Origin: Paraphysomonas bandaiensis
Lineage: Eukaryota; Chrysophyceae
DNA length: 64,000 bases
Assembly: GCA_965644295.1 (NCBI GenBank)
Contig: CBFFRP010000217.1
Coordinates: forward strand, 310,001 to 374,000
Reading direction: 5' to 3'
The translations under genes and the position numbers were made by a program. This document shows positions 1 to 10,955 of this stretch, piece after piece (position 1 is the first letter of the stretch; each line of letters opens with the position of its first letter). Under the pieces are notes generated by a model. The model was not told the DNA's origin. It saw only the letters and a list, made by a program, of their open reading frames with translations, and ran no database searches.

Positions 1-54
1 AGAGTTATGTTGGATAAACTAAAGTACTTTCTTTGACTAAGATATATAAGACGG

Positions 55-330
55 TCTGATTATTACATGAGAACGGTTGTGTACAGAAACTAGTTTTACA
101 TCTATAGACTGACTAACGACTGGACTTTCTATTTACTACACTAGTGGCGGGCAACCGTCTCGGGACTGCTTGTGCATCACTGCGAGCACCATACTGAAAA
201 CGACCATTTGACTAAGATATAAGATCGTATCCATATCTATGATCTGACCCTAAAAAAGTTGGATTCGCACCTCTTCGTGGTGTTCTGGGTTCTGGGGGAT
301 AAGTACCGGAATCAGCCGCATAATATATAT
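55..330. repeat. Dispersed repeat, copy A
   Basis: Bases 55-192 match the reverse complement of 50156-50289 closely, with only scattered differences over about 135 bp. A second block around 265-310 resembles 50037-50080 and 63803-63850 in the same orientation. It has no convincing coding content; the small reading frames across it are low-complexity and cover repeat sequence. It is probably an unclassified mobile-element remnant. The block order differs between copies, so they have been rearranged or are nested. Confidence 0.7.
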
Positions 331-889
331 AGTCAGCAGATATTGTTCTGCCCACTCATAGCTAAATGCTTGTGTAGTGCAAGGAACACTAATACCAATG
401 TCGACGTCTTTGGGCTTTTTGGGTCCTGACGTATAAGCAGGCATCACCTCAAGGGAATCCGGGCTGTTCACCTGAAGTTAGCAGATGTCAAGCATATCAA
501 CATTCTGCATGCTCACTGCATAGCTGTGAGTGGTAGAGCGACAGTGATTGCACCTTGGGGGTTGCTGTGACGCACAAGCAGCTTTCGTAGCGTTAAATAG
601 TAGAATATTAGAGTTAAACACTGACCCTTTAACGCCAATTGCTAATAATAATACATTCACTACTCTATGATCTGATTATATTGATTGGTAGTTGAGAGAA
701 GATATATAATTGTAGTGAAAATCAATGAATGATGAGACATGTTTATTATAATTTTAATAATTGAGTATTGTGTGTATGCAACGTTATTTCGCCATCTGAT
801 TATGTCAAATGCTGATAAGAATACATAGTTAAAGTTTCAAAGTAGCCTCTTGATCCCAGATCATTGCTGAAGTGATTAATATCAGCATA
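331..889. other. Intergenic, no gene seen
   Basis: AT-rich sequence downstream of the aldehyde dehydrogenase stop codon. I see no supported coding exon, RNA gene or clear repeat beyond the tail of the dispersed repeat. Confidence 0.5.
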
Positions 890-2936
890 CTAAAAGAATC
901 CTAATTTATTCTTATCGAAACTTATGATGATGTTCTTCGTCTGCCGATATGCATCAAGAGTTGCTTTGTGACATTCACGCCCGAAGCCGCTTTGCTTAAA
1001 CCCACCAAATGGGGCATGGGATGGGTAAAGGTGCTACACATATAAACTCATTAGAACACCTAAATATGAAGCTGCCATGGTAGTTGCAGTTGTTAAAATA
1101 ATATATGCACGACATAATTTTATAGTCCTACTAAATCATCAAAATACTTACATAGCAGTTGACCCATACTCGGCCGGCATCAATGGCGCGTGGAATTGTG
1201 TAGAGCTGCCCAATATATATTATTAGTACCAGTTGACTGCTTTAAAATAGTGGACGAAACCTGGTGTGCGTCTCGTGTAAACACCCCTGCTCCGAGCCCG
1301 TACAGTGTGTCATTTGCAATCCTCAGAGCTTCGTCATCTGTTTTGAAAGTCGTCGCACATGTGACAGGGCCAAATATTTCCTCTCGAAATACGCGCATAT
1401 TGTTGTTGCCTCTCAGTATTGTGGGTTTAATGTAGAATCCACCATCGACGACGTCATTAATGGCACCGCCAGTCAATATCTATAATTCCAAGTGAGATCA
1501 AATGCTAACATTCTTAGAATAATTCGTATTTGATTATATCTGACTCAAATATTCACGGAAAACAATGCATACCTCTGCACCCTCAGATCTGCCAATATCT
1601 AAGTACCGCTGAATTTTCAAGTATTGTTCTTCAGATGCCTGGGCACCCATCATAGTTCCTGGCTCCAATGGGTTACCTGTTTTGATGGCCTCCGTGCGAG
1701 CAACAACGCGTGCCATGAAGTCGTCATATATGTCCTCGTGAATAAGGATGCGTGATTGGCACGTGCACACCTATCCACCAATCATTAATAGTTCCAAGGT
1801 TTATAATACATACAGATATCAACATGTACACACCTCCCCTTGGTTGAGAGCAAAAAGGACTACAGACTCAACAGCTTTATCCAAGAATTCATCATCCGCA
1901 TCACAAACACTTTTAAAAAATATCAAAGGGCTTTTGCCTCCAAGTTCCATGGTCACAGGGACTAAATTATTTGCCGCAGCCTTCATGATAGTTTTACCAG
2001 TTGTGGTTTCACCGGTAAATGCGATTTTGTTGATGCGGGGGTTAGCCGTGATAGCAGCCCCAGCTTCTTCACCAAATCCTTTGAAACTGTGTTAATTCGA
2101 AAGTACAAGAGTCAGCCCCATCAATATACCAGTACCTGTAACTACATTAAGGACTCCAGCTGGGAGAACGTCTTTGATGAGATTCACGAATATCTACAAG
2201 AAGTACTGTCACATATTCATACATACATATCAGCATGCATATTTAGATTAGTTATACAACTGATATTCGATGCTATCGATTAACAATAACACTCACCATG
2301 ATGGAAGTAGGGGTCTGCTCTGCAGGCTTAAGTATTACACAATTGCCGGCTGCTAGTGCCGGAGCTAATTTCCAAGCCGCCATTAGCAATGGAAAATTCC
2401 ATGGGATTATTTGTCCCACAATGCCGATTGGTTGCTTAATGCATAGGGAAAGTGTGTTGGCGTCAATCTCTGACGCGGAACCTTCTTCAGCCCTAATCAC
2501 TCCTGCGAAATAGCGGAAATGGTCAATCAGAAGTGGAATGTCCGCTGCCATTGTTTCACGCAGTGCTTTGCCGTTATCAATCGTCTCCACCACAGCGAGA
2601 TGAGCTAGATTAGCCTATACGCATATAGTGGGTGTGAGTGAGATGCTGTAGAGTGTATGTATGACTATATGAGTATGTCACCTCTGCTATATCAGCTATC
2701 TTTAACAGCATCCCGCTGCGATCAACCACTGACACTTTGCTCCAAGAAGGAAATGCCAACTCCGCTGCACTAACAGCAGCCTCAATATCCTTCTCGTTTG
2801 ATCTAGCCGCCTTAGTGAAGACTTTACCGTCTATCGGAGAGGTGTTGTCGAAGTACTCGCCATCCACTGGAGGGACGAAGCGACCATTGATGAAGTTATC
2901 ATAGTGGGGGTAGAAACTTGGGCGCTCAGCTGACAT
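890..2936 (-). CDS. NAD-dependent aldehyde dehydrogenase, ExaC/AcoD type
   Basis: Oxidises aldehydes (acetaldehyde in bacterial AcoD/ExaC) to acids with NAD+. Eight exons on the minus strand join in frame: 2936-2682, 2614-2297, 2193-2136, 2078-1834, 1770-1573, 1479-1261, 1205-1152 and 1033-890, giving 496 residues, the normal family length. The first ATG starts [10 protein letters not shown]. The catalytic Glu lies in [10 protein letters not shown] (about residue 255) and the catalytic Cys in [11 protein letters not shown] (Cys294). The cofactor-fold motif FTGETTTGK and the C-terminal [14 protein letters not shown] are intact. The GEVCTC form and the longer Glu-Cys spacing are those of bacterial AcoD/ExaC rather than animal ALDH2. 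No targeting peptide is obvious, so it is probably cytosolic. Splice sites fit GT-AG. It is divergent from the SR-protein gene, with about 440 bp between the two starts. Confidence 0.95.
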
Positions 2937-3375
2937 ATTGTGGAATGTGTATCTCTTTATCCGTGCAGTCTAATATGCTGATATGATATGATAGATATGC
3001 GTGTGTATGTATGTATGTTCCATGCATGCGTGTTCTTTCATAGAATCCATACAACGAACACGTCAACTTCATACCACAACGAAGTGAAAGTGCAGATATC
3101 TTTACATAAAGATTCCATTGAACTGAGATCTTCTACAGCAATCTCTGATATTCGAAACTGAAAATTGAGGCTGTAGTCATGGTGTAACCCGTTTGATTAC
3201 AAGCCGACTATGTAACCCGTATATTTGCTTGCATATGCGTATGCCGGCAGCAGTGTAGAGCAGTGCACTGAAGTGGCGTATGGTAACACTGCACTGCACT
3301 GCAACAACGCAAGAGTTTAATAGCAAACAACGACTGCATTGCTACCATCGCATACTTTCATACAAGAGCAATAAA
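2937..3375. promoter_or_regulatory. Shared upstream region of ALDH and SR genes
   Basis: Divergent 439-bp spacer between two start codons. It holds a short TATG run near 3003-3018 and an imperfect palindrome near 3250-3305 in which AGCAGTGCACTG faces repeated CACTGC units. The palindrome could fold in the 5' UTR of the SR mRNA. No TATA box is obvious. The regulatory role is inferred from position alone. Confidence 0.35.
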
Positions 3376-4253
3376 ATGCCAAGAGAAGGTCCACCTGATG
3401 TCTCCGACATGCACACATTAAAGGTAGGACCTCTTTACTTCATCCCGCCGTATATAATCAGTGATATCATCAGGTCGATAACCTCACCTTTAGAACAAGG
3501 TTTGCTTGTTATTAATTGTTTTGGACTGTGCTAATTATATATTCAGTGTGGAGGACTTAAAAGATGCATTTGGAAAGTATGACTTATATATTGTGAGTTT
3601 GTTATTAGTTGTAATCGTATATCTGTACTTAGATATGGAGATGTGGGTGATGTGTATATCCCCCGACATTATGGATCTGGTGATCCCAAAGGATACGCAT
3701 TTGTGCGATTCTACGACCTACGTGACGCAGAAGATGCAATGAGTGCTATGGAAGGGAAGGACATTGATGGGCGTTCAATTAGAATCCAAATGGCCAGGCG
3801 GAAGCGACCAGAAGACCCTAGAGGATACTATGCCTCCCGCGGGTATGTAGTTCTTGTAACCTTAGATGTAGAATATGTGTAATGCTTTTGGTATGAAAAT
3901 ATTTTGGCGGTACTAATGACCGTAGGTATTGTGTGACTCGAATAATTGTTATATTTTCGGACAGGCGCTATGACGATCGGGGCGGGAGAGACTCTTATCG
4001 TTCCCGTCGCTACTCTCGCTCTCGCTCAGGTTCCCGTGACCGATATCACAGTAGACGAGACCGCCGCAGATACTCCCGCAGTAGGAGCCGCAGCGACAGT
4101 CGGCGGAGACGTAGGGACTCCCGTGATAATCGGTCAAGATCTCGTGACAGCAGGAGAAGAAATTCGTCTGTGAGTCGGTCAAGGTCCCCACATAGTAAAC
4201 GCTCTCCGGGAAGAGACAGAGCATATAGCAATGGAAACAGTGACAAAGAATAG
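3376..4253 (+). CDS. SR splicing factor, one RRM plus RS domain (SRSF2-like)
   Basis: A nuclear pre-mRNA splicing regulator. Five exons (3376-3423, 3474-3499, 3547-3576, 3633-3842, 3965-4253) give 200 residues. Two are micro-exons of 26 and 30 nt; they are needed to rebuild RRM RNP2 (LKVDNLTFRT) and the first RRM helix (VEDLKDAFGKYG). RNP1 follows as KGYAFVRFYD. The C-terminal half is an Arg/Ser domain with many RS and SR dipeptides, the target of SR kinases. The opening MPREGPPDV and the RRM resemble SRSF2/SC35 and plant SCL proteins. All intron phases agree. What else: another single-RRM SR protein; the family assignment is firm, the orthology less so. Confidence 0.93.
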
Positions 4254-4753
4254 CAAAGGTTCTAGATGGCATCCTGACACTATTTATTGATTCCTTGTCA
4301 TATTCGGGCTTTGAATCTGGTACAAATAGTGCTGCTATTTTCCTGTCCAATATTACGTTTTAGGGCTGATGCAATACATTGAACTTCAAGCCTGATATCT
4401 GATGAATTAAATCAGTTTCGCCTAATAATGACGAGAAGTTTTGTGTGTTTAAGTCTGGATGTTCTCAATGGATATGGAGGCAAAATAATTCGTTTACGGG
4501 TAAATTTATAAATCCTGAAATCACTATAGGTATAACATTCTTAAGTATTGCGTTTCTAAATTCCACTCTGGCAACATGCGTGCACCGTAATTGTCTAGAA
4601 TACAAGTGTACAGTTGATATGGCCACTACGCCGCTGCTTTACTTACAAACAGTATGACATGTAGTAACGAAGTAACATCAGTAATCAGTAACATACAACA
4701 GAAGTAAACCAGCCACAGCTACAAAAACAATGTCACGCAAGATACAACGTCTA

Positions 4754-5749
4754 CTACTCCACTTCATCTAACCAAGCCCTCACTTCACTGAAAGACATTA
4801 ACCGGAGGAGCTTATCTCTATTAGTGTCCAAGTCTTCGTAAGTAAGAGCATCAACGGGATTATCTATCAATCTCACTTCGAGATCCATGGGGAGCCTGTG
4901 AAGGTTTGGTCGACGCCTAGCGATTCCCACCCCATGGTCAAAATCAGCCACCACAATCTCTAGGTGGTCCATTAGCCGCATCGCCACAGCCGCACGCCAA
5001 GAATCCCCGTTCCACACCGCAGAAACTTCCGGCAGCATAGGAACAATCTGGCGGAGTTTATCTCGAGGATTGAGGTCGTGCATGACTATGAAGCCTTTAG
5101 GATTAAGAAAACGTAATGCGAATACAACATCTCTCAGAACCTGCAGTTAATACAACGGTCATACAAGAGCCACTACCAAAACTGTAAAAAGACTAACCTG
5201 GTGGCCTTCATGTAAGCCATCTATGAAAATTAGGTCAAACATTTGCGTGTTATTGAAAAAGAATTCATCGCTTGTCATTCTATGCGTTCCACCAGAAGCT
5301 GGGTCAACGCCTATTGCTATGTCAAATCGATTTCGAACTTTATCAAAATTTTGATTCAACTGACAGCCGATTTCGAGGTAATTTCTCAAATTATATCGCT
5401 CATGTAAATACAATAAAACGTCCGTCCGTGTAGCATAAAAGTCTTCAGTGGTACTCGTTTTCCTGCTAGGAGTGTACATCATTCCATTGTAGTACATACT
5501 ATTCAAAGCATCCATTGTTTTTATGCACAGATCCTTTTCTGTAAGGCTACATAGTTCCTTGGTGAGTTCGTACACAGAGCTTCCGTGTGTGAAATCAACA
5601 CGGACTGTGTGAGGGCGAGAATCATCTGGTAGAAAATAATCCAAATCTAGATGAATAACTTCTTGTGACTTATTCGGGATGGACACTGTGTGACCAACAG
5701 ATTGGCTCAGGGACGCTACTATACACAAGAGAAGTAGAGAGCAGGTCAT
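4754..5749 (-). CDS. Secretory methyltransferase-like protein
   Basis: Two exons (5749-5198, 5140-4754) give 312 residues. An N-terminal signal peptide (TCSLLLLCIVASLSQS) sends it to the secretory pathway. The core reads as a class I SAM-dependent methyltransferase fold: YLEIGCQLNQNF is motif I, IGVDPASGG motif II, FDLIFIDGLHEG the strand-4 motif, and IVMHDLNP follows the exon junction. This layout is that of Methyltransf_24-type proteins. The glycine loop is EIGCQLN rather than E-x-G-x-G, so SAM binding is unproven. Substrate unknown. The intron is 57 bp with a CTGCAG acceptor. It is convergent with the SR gene, with about 500 bp of non-coding sequence between. Confidence 0.75.
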
Positions 5750-6194
5750 ATATATGTATATAACTCCTGTGAAGGTCTAGATCAATTAACAGCTTGCTGG
5801 TGATAAAAACTAGTGTATGAGGGAGCTTACGCGGCCATGCACCTTCGAGTCGATCCTATCATGCTCAGGTGTTTGGATAGTACAGTGCTGTGTGAGGGAG
5901 GAGGTCCTCTGAGCTCCATGTGCCTGTTACAGATACAGCTGCTGTACTGCTGTACTGCTGTACGTATCATATGCACTATCTACAAGTACGTAGTACAATA
6001 GTACTGCTGTGCAGGTGTGCAGTAGTGTGTACATAACAGTGTTGCTTGTATATGTATACTGTACTACTATACTGTACTGGTATAGGGATGTATGTATGTA
6101 TGCATTCTGTCACATCATCTGCTCATGTAATCCACTCATGCTTCATACCTCTCAACACATACATCCCCCCCCCCTGTCTCATTCTCTCAATACA
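5750..6194 (+). promoter_or_regulatory. Upstream region of the Sam50-like gene
   Basis: Contains CTGCTGTACTGCTGTACTGC-type repeats at about 5938-5965, another CTGCTGTG near 6004 and a short ATGTATGTATG run near 6089-6100. Similar CTGCTG and TATG elements recur upstream of other genes in the window. A long in-frame extension of the downstream ORF starts at 6009 but reads like 5' UTR. Confidence 0.35.
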
Positions 6195-7826
6195 ATGGAT
6201 CAACCAGTGAAAATTAAAAGTTTTAATATCACAGGCAATCATCGGACTAATTTATCTTTCTTTGAAAGAGAGTTTCAGCATGCGTCTCGTTCTAGCGGCA
6301 TCATCCAGCTACATCATTCACTACAAGAGACCACTGCTCGTCTACAGTCATTGGGTATCTTCTCTTATGTGGATACACAATTAAAGTTATGTGATAGAGA
6401 GAAGGCATCTGATCCTCTAGAGGCGGAGGTCGTCATTGACATCAAAGAGAAGAATGTTCCGTTCTTAAAGGTGTGTATGGAGTTACCTGCCAGATGCTGA
6501 GTTTATATATCGTTTCAGGCAGAGAGTTATTTTGGAAGTGGTGGTAATAGTGTCGGTGCAAATCTTCAATTTGCTCTTCGTAATCCGACAGGTTGCGGTG
6601 AGACCGCTAGAGTAACATGTGGCGGAAATAACAATGGATCTCGCGACCTTCAGATGAGTCTGCTGGCTCCGAGCGTATCTTCTCGCAGGTTCAGTGTAGA
6701 AGCCCTCTGTAGATTATACGAGGATAACTCCAATATCTTGTATTCATCATTCCGTAAAAACGTAGGGTCAGTGTCGCTGGCTTTAACCTCGTTAGACAAA
6801 AAGCACAAACTGGACGTTTCTGCCACCCTTCGAGATGAACTTGGCGCCAGTTATCCATCAGCGTCTGCTTCCGCCTCTGCCACTGCGAATAGTATTTTTG
6901 GGGCTTCTGTGCTGCCAACCTCATCACAAGAGGCGATTACAGGGCCCAGTGGTTCTTGTGGTCCACTAGATTCGTTCGATGACTACCGCAAGAACACCTC
7001 CATGGCGGTGATGCACTCCCTTGCGCCGTCTTCTAAGATAGCTTTGGAGTATGTTGGCACGCCACTCGATACTCGAGACCATCCAAGTAACCCCTCTCGG
7101 GGCAGCCTTGTCCAGGGAGCAGTAGAGCTCGCCATGCCTCCTGGTACTGCTCAGTTCTTGAAGACGAACCTCACTCTCGAATCGCATATACCACTTACGC
7201 GAAACCCACCAAACTCTCCGGACAAAGGAATTGTGGCATCGCTCTGTGGATCTTTTGGGACACTTAGATTATTAGACTTCACCAACAATAGCGGGACAGC
7301 TGCCTATGATATTCGCTCCTTGGAGTACTCGTCTTCTAATGGTGGACAACGCCGACTAGTACATATGAGCGACAGATTCTTCGTGGGTGGTCCCATGGGT
7401 TTACGTGGGATTCATCATTCTGGCTCCGGCCCACGGAGTGCAGCTGATGGAGTAAGTGGCGTTGCGACCGGGGACGCACTGGGCGGCCTAACGAAAATGT
7501 CGGCCCTAGCGGCGCTATCGGCTCCAGTGCCGTTTACCTTTTCTTCCTCGGAGAATATGCGCACATTTTGTTTCTTCAATTGCGGCCTCCTCCTCCCACA
7601 CTCAGTGTGGCCACTAGTGCCATTGTCAGTTTCTCTCCCCTCTGCGCCTGACGGTGGTCAGAGTTCACTGTTCTCTTATTTGCGTACTTCTGTGGGGTGC
7701 GGAGTTAGCTATGTTATTGGTCCCGTGAGACTGGAAATGACCTACTCACTTCCTCTCAGAGCCGCCAGACACGATGTTCTTAAGCCATTTCAACTAGGCT
7801 TAGGGTTGTCAATGAATAGTAATTAG
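6195..7826 (+). CDS. Omp85-family outer-membrane protein, Sam50/Tob55-like
   Basis: Predicted core subunit of the mitochondrial SAM/TOB complex, which inserts beta-barrel proteins into the outer membrane. Two exons (6195-6470, 6519-7826) give 527 residues. Residues 1 to about 95 look like one POTRA domain (VKIKSFNITGNHRTNLSFF). The rest fits a 16-strand barrel: the conserved loop-6 motif appears as VGGPMGLRGIHHSG, and the C-terminal strands run VRLEMTYSLPL to FQLGLGLSMN, matching the bacterial surface antigen family. A low-complexity Ser/Ala insert lies near residue 175. One POTRA suits Sam50 better than plastid Toc75, but a plastid OEP80-like role is not excluded. Confidence 0.87.
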
Positions 7827-8850
7827 TTGAGCTAGTATAAACTTTTTGCGATATTTAATTACGACGGGGCGTGGGTTAAGGATTTAGTGTGCCACACTCC
7901 GTAGTGCATAATAATTAGCATACAGAATTGAATTTAAAAGTTGGTGTGGTTTCTTAGTGTCTTTGCACATGTCTATTCAAAGTTCCTCAGATGTCTCCAA
8001 ACGATTACAAGAATATTCAGGATATTTTTATACCAATTTTGAGAATACCACAGCCACTATGTAATAGATATGTTTCGTTTAATTACCGACACTGTGTGAT
8101 ACCAGAGCATCTTGTCCTAGCACATGACAATATAGTGTCCCAGCAATGCTAATCTGATGCTCATGGGTTGGGGCCATATCATTCCATCATAATTATTAAC
8201 TCTGCTAGTCTAGGTGAATCTTGCAACTTTTTACAGTTCTTTCATTATTACTGTAAATACTTACTGGCTAATGGCTAAGCTACGCAACTTGCGAAGCCAA
8301 TAAATAGCATAGATTCATAGTAATTAGGAATTACTACCTACAACTTTTTGGCCATATGAATAGCTGACCCGTTTTCAAAACTAGTATACCAGTCTACTCA
8401 CAATTAAAGAAATTATCTGTGATAACTTAATATTTATGTTAAGGGAAGATACATTCAATACTTTATTGTAGTTGATGTAGTGTATGGAAATTAAGTCAAC
8501 TTAGAATACGAAAAACACAATAATTTTACTAGATATTCGACGACTACCATATATTTGCATGAATCTAAAAGCTAATATTTGTCAGTAAAGCTACGAAATA
8601 TGAATATTAGCAATCACTATCTCCGTCATTACTCTTTTTTTCGTTGTCTATGTTTATATCAGTGAATGCGTCAGTAGCAATTTCACTTCATCATAGACAT
8701 GACGTTTTCTACATCTTAGTTCCCTTCCTTACAAAATAACCAACCAGCTGGCTTTTAAAACAGTAATACAATAAACAAATGTGGTATTACTTAACTATAT
8801 AACGTATAATTGACAATGTTATGAGCTATTGATTCATACGATAACACTGT
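7827..8850. other. Intergenic, nothing recognised
   Basis: About 1 kb of AT-rich sequence between two convergent gene ends. I see no long reading frame, RNA gene or repeat. Confidence 0.5.
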
Positions 8851-9460
8851 TTACACCTCAGTTTCAACGTGTTTCATTTCTTGTTCTGTGACTTCATTGA
8901 GTGTTGAGTTTTCATGAAGTATATTCAATAGAATCAGCAGCTGCCGTGTTCGATAATAAGCGATAGCATATAACATTAAATATAATAGAGAAAACATCGC
9001 CGGAAATAATGTTAACGATAAGGTAAATCATTTTGAAGATTGCTCCCACCATACACCATGCGGCATAGAAATCGAGGAACCCGAACCCACAACAACAAAC
9101 GGGGTTCTTGTACTTTACACCCGTCACCGCACAATATAATGCAAAAGATGAGATAAGGATAGTAATTATAAAGTCAACGACGAATACACCGCTGCTGTGG
9201 CGACGAGTTGCCACCAAGTACAAGATTCCCCATAAGATTTGACATATGAATATGCATGAAGCTGCTTGAAGAACAAACCTGGAGAGCATTAAAACAGCTG
9301 CATCCTGTTTTTATCATTATAAATACAGTTCTAACTATACCGCAACCCGAATTACCTCATAGAAAGTAGATATTGTCAACCCTGGTGCAACCGGAACTAG
9401 AACGATTGTTACTCCATCACTATTTTTGGATGTTTCAAATGGATGGGACTCCTTCGACAT
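8851..9460 (-). CDS. Small multi-span membrane protein, unknown
   Basis: Exon 1 (9460-9356) encodes MSKESHPFE... with a Val-rich segment. Exon 2 starts at 9304 (DAAVLMLSRFV) after an AAACAG acceptor and carries at least three hydrophobic spans, with CCCGFGFLDFYAAWC between two of them. The 3' end is uncertain. The unspliced frame stops at 8912. An intron from about 9014 to 8932 (donor GTTAAC, acceptor CGGCAG) would instead give a charged tail (NEVTEQEMKHVETEV) ending at 8851, which looks more protein-like. The four-helix arrangement is MARVEL-like in outline only; I do not recognise the family. Confidence 0.6.
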
Positions 9461-10065
9461 GGATACTTCTGTTAAGTATTAATGTGTAGGTTGAGGGGTA
9501 ATATAAGACTGTGTGTGTATGTGATAATCGCAGTGTCTGGATGAGATCTTCGAGTTGTAGTTGTCGTCCTGTACATTGCAGAGCTATCCCAGTGCATGTT
9601 CAACTTGTCCAGAAGGTCTTCAGGGCAATCCTGAGGATATCAACAGCAGATCAACAGCGATTGTAGTAAGAAAGTGCACTTCTTTACTTCCAACTGCAAC
9701 TTCAATTAAACTTTTTTCATGTTGTAAAAAGTCCCAATTTTTTAGTTTTATGCCTAAAATTATTTATTTTTGGTGGGATTGTGTGGGGATGTATTCCAGG
9801 TACGTATACAGATCGAAATACTGTACCTATAACAATGTACTCATCAACATGTATAGCTGGATACATCGATAAGTACACTAGAGCAGTGGTTGGTGTATGC
9901 TGGCAGATATGGAGGGAATACCACCGAGGGAAGAGGAATACAGGGGTATACGTGGCACAATGATTTCTATCTTCCAATATGACAGTTACTCTACGCGCTC
10001 TCTCATATGTCTCACCAGTCATCTTATCAACTGCCTAGAAGTGTATTGATAGAGTTTATTTCAGA
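9461..10065. other. Divergent spacer, no gene seen
   Basis: Lies between the start of the minus-strand membrane protein and the plus-strand globin. Short reading frames here lack family features, and I see no repeat. It presumably holds both promoters. Confidence 0.45.
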
Positions 10066-10845
10066 ATGGGTGCTGGAGGATCTAGTTGCAATGGAAACTC
10101 ATTGGATTTAATGATGCCCCTGTATTATAACCCCGAGCCTGTGGTGCAGGAGGACATCGACAAAGCTAAGGCTTCCTGGATGATGATAGTCAAAGACAAT
10201 ACCCCTGCTTTTGAAGAACTTAAGAGGAGTGAAGATTATCTGGGAGAGTCCTGTATCTGCTGGTTCTATAGGATGTTCTATGATCGTTTGTTCGACACAC
10301 ATCCACTCTCCCGTCAACTGTTCGGTAACAGTATACACACACAGGGAAAGTTCTTAGTCATGATGGTATCAACATGCCTTCGTCAATTAAATCAACCTGA
10401 GACCGTAAAAAAATCTTTGACGAAACTGGCTCATGTACACTGTTTGAAAGGTGTAAAATCCTCAGAATATGGCATTGTCGGAGATGTACTTTTCTGGACT
10501 TTGAGGCGATGCCTCAGCCCTGAGGTCTACGATTATGAATTGGAAGCTGTGTGGATTAAAATATATTCTGCAATGCTCTCTGTTATAGTGCCTTATGCAT
10601 TCGAGTTTGAGAAGAGTACACAAAATAAGTATGCTGCTGATCGCACTGCCGAGTCCATGCGTGGAACCAAAACTGTCGACAAGTCTACAATGAGAATGTA
10701 TGAAGAGGTTTGTAATCCTCGCAAGGGAGACACAGATGCACAGTGGAGAATGTCAAGCTTCAGCAGTGACGAGGACTGCGACACAGATCCACCATCGCGT
10801 ACTATGGGAGGCTGTGTTTCCGAGTCGAGAACACAGGATCTGTAA
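10066..10845 (+). CDS. N-myristoylated globin-like haemoprotein
   Basis: A single-exon globin of 259 residues. The N-terminus MGAGGSSC fits an N-myristoylation signal (Gly2, Ser6) with a palmitoylatable Cys8, so membrane attachment is likely. The globin fold spans about 28-190: a helix-A Trp in KASWMMI, CD1 Phe at LFGNSI, Gln93 at the distal E7 position (HTQGKFLVMM) and the proximal His125 in AHVHCLKGV. The helix G/H region reads DVLFWTLRRCL and YSAMLSVIVPYAF. The C-terminal 60 residues are Ser/Asp-rich and probably disordered. Gln at E7 suggests a sensor or redox role rather than simple oxygen storage (inference). Membrane-bound globins with acyl tails are known in some animals. Confidence 0.85.
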   Translation: MGAGGSSCNGNSLDLMMPLYYNPEPVVQEDIDKAKASWMMIVKDNTPAFEELKRSEDYLGESCICWFYRMFYDRLFDTHPLSRQLFGNSIHTQGKFLVMMVSTCLRQLNQPETVKKSLTKLAHVHCLKGVKSSEYGIVGDVLFWTLRRCLSPEVYDYELEAVWIKIYSAMLSVIVPYAFEFEKSTQNKYAADRTAESMRGTKTVDKSTMRMYEEVCNPRKGDTDAQWRMSSFSSDEDCDTDPPSRTMGGCVSESRTQDL

Positions 10846-10955
10846 AGAAAGCATCATATATGTATTAATGCGACACAGACTCACCTTCTGATACTGTGGG
10901 GGACTGTGTTTCTGAATTCACACAGGATCTGTAAAGGAAAGGATCATATGTATAT
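10778..10955 (+). repeat. Tandem duplication across the globin stop codon
   Basis: Two adjacent copies of about 90 bp: 10778-10868 covers the last 22 codons plus stop and early 3' UTR, and 10870-10955 repeats it with about 80-85% identity by eye. Both copies keep CACAGGATCTGTAAAG around the stop. The second copy is non-coding because it lies after the stop. Confidence 0.8.

Noticed and set aside
250-660. Two small minus-strand frames near the window start
   Set aside because: They overlap or adjoin the dispersed repeat and lack family or splice support.
6009-6194. N-terminal extension of the Sam50-like protein
   Set aside because: In frame, but composed of Tyr/Cys/Val-rich translation of TATG/CTG promoter sequence; POTRA begins at the 6195 ATG.
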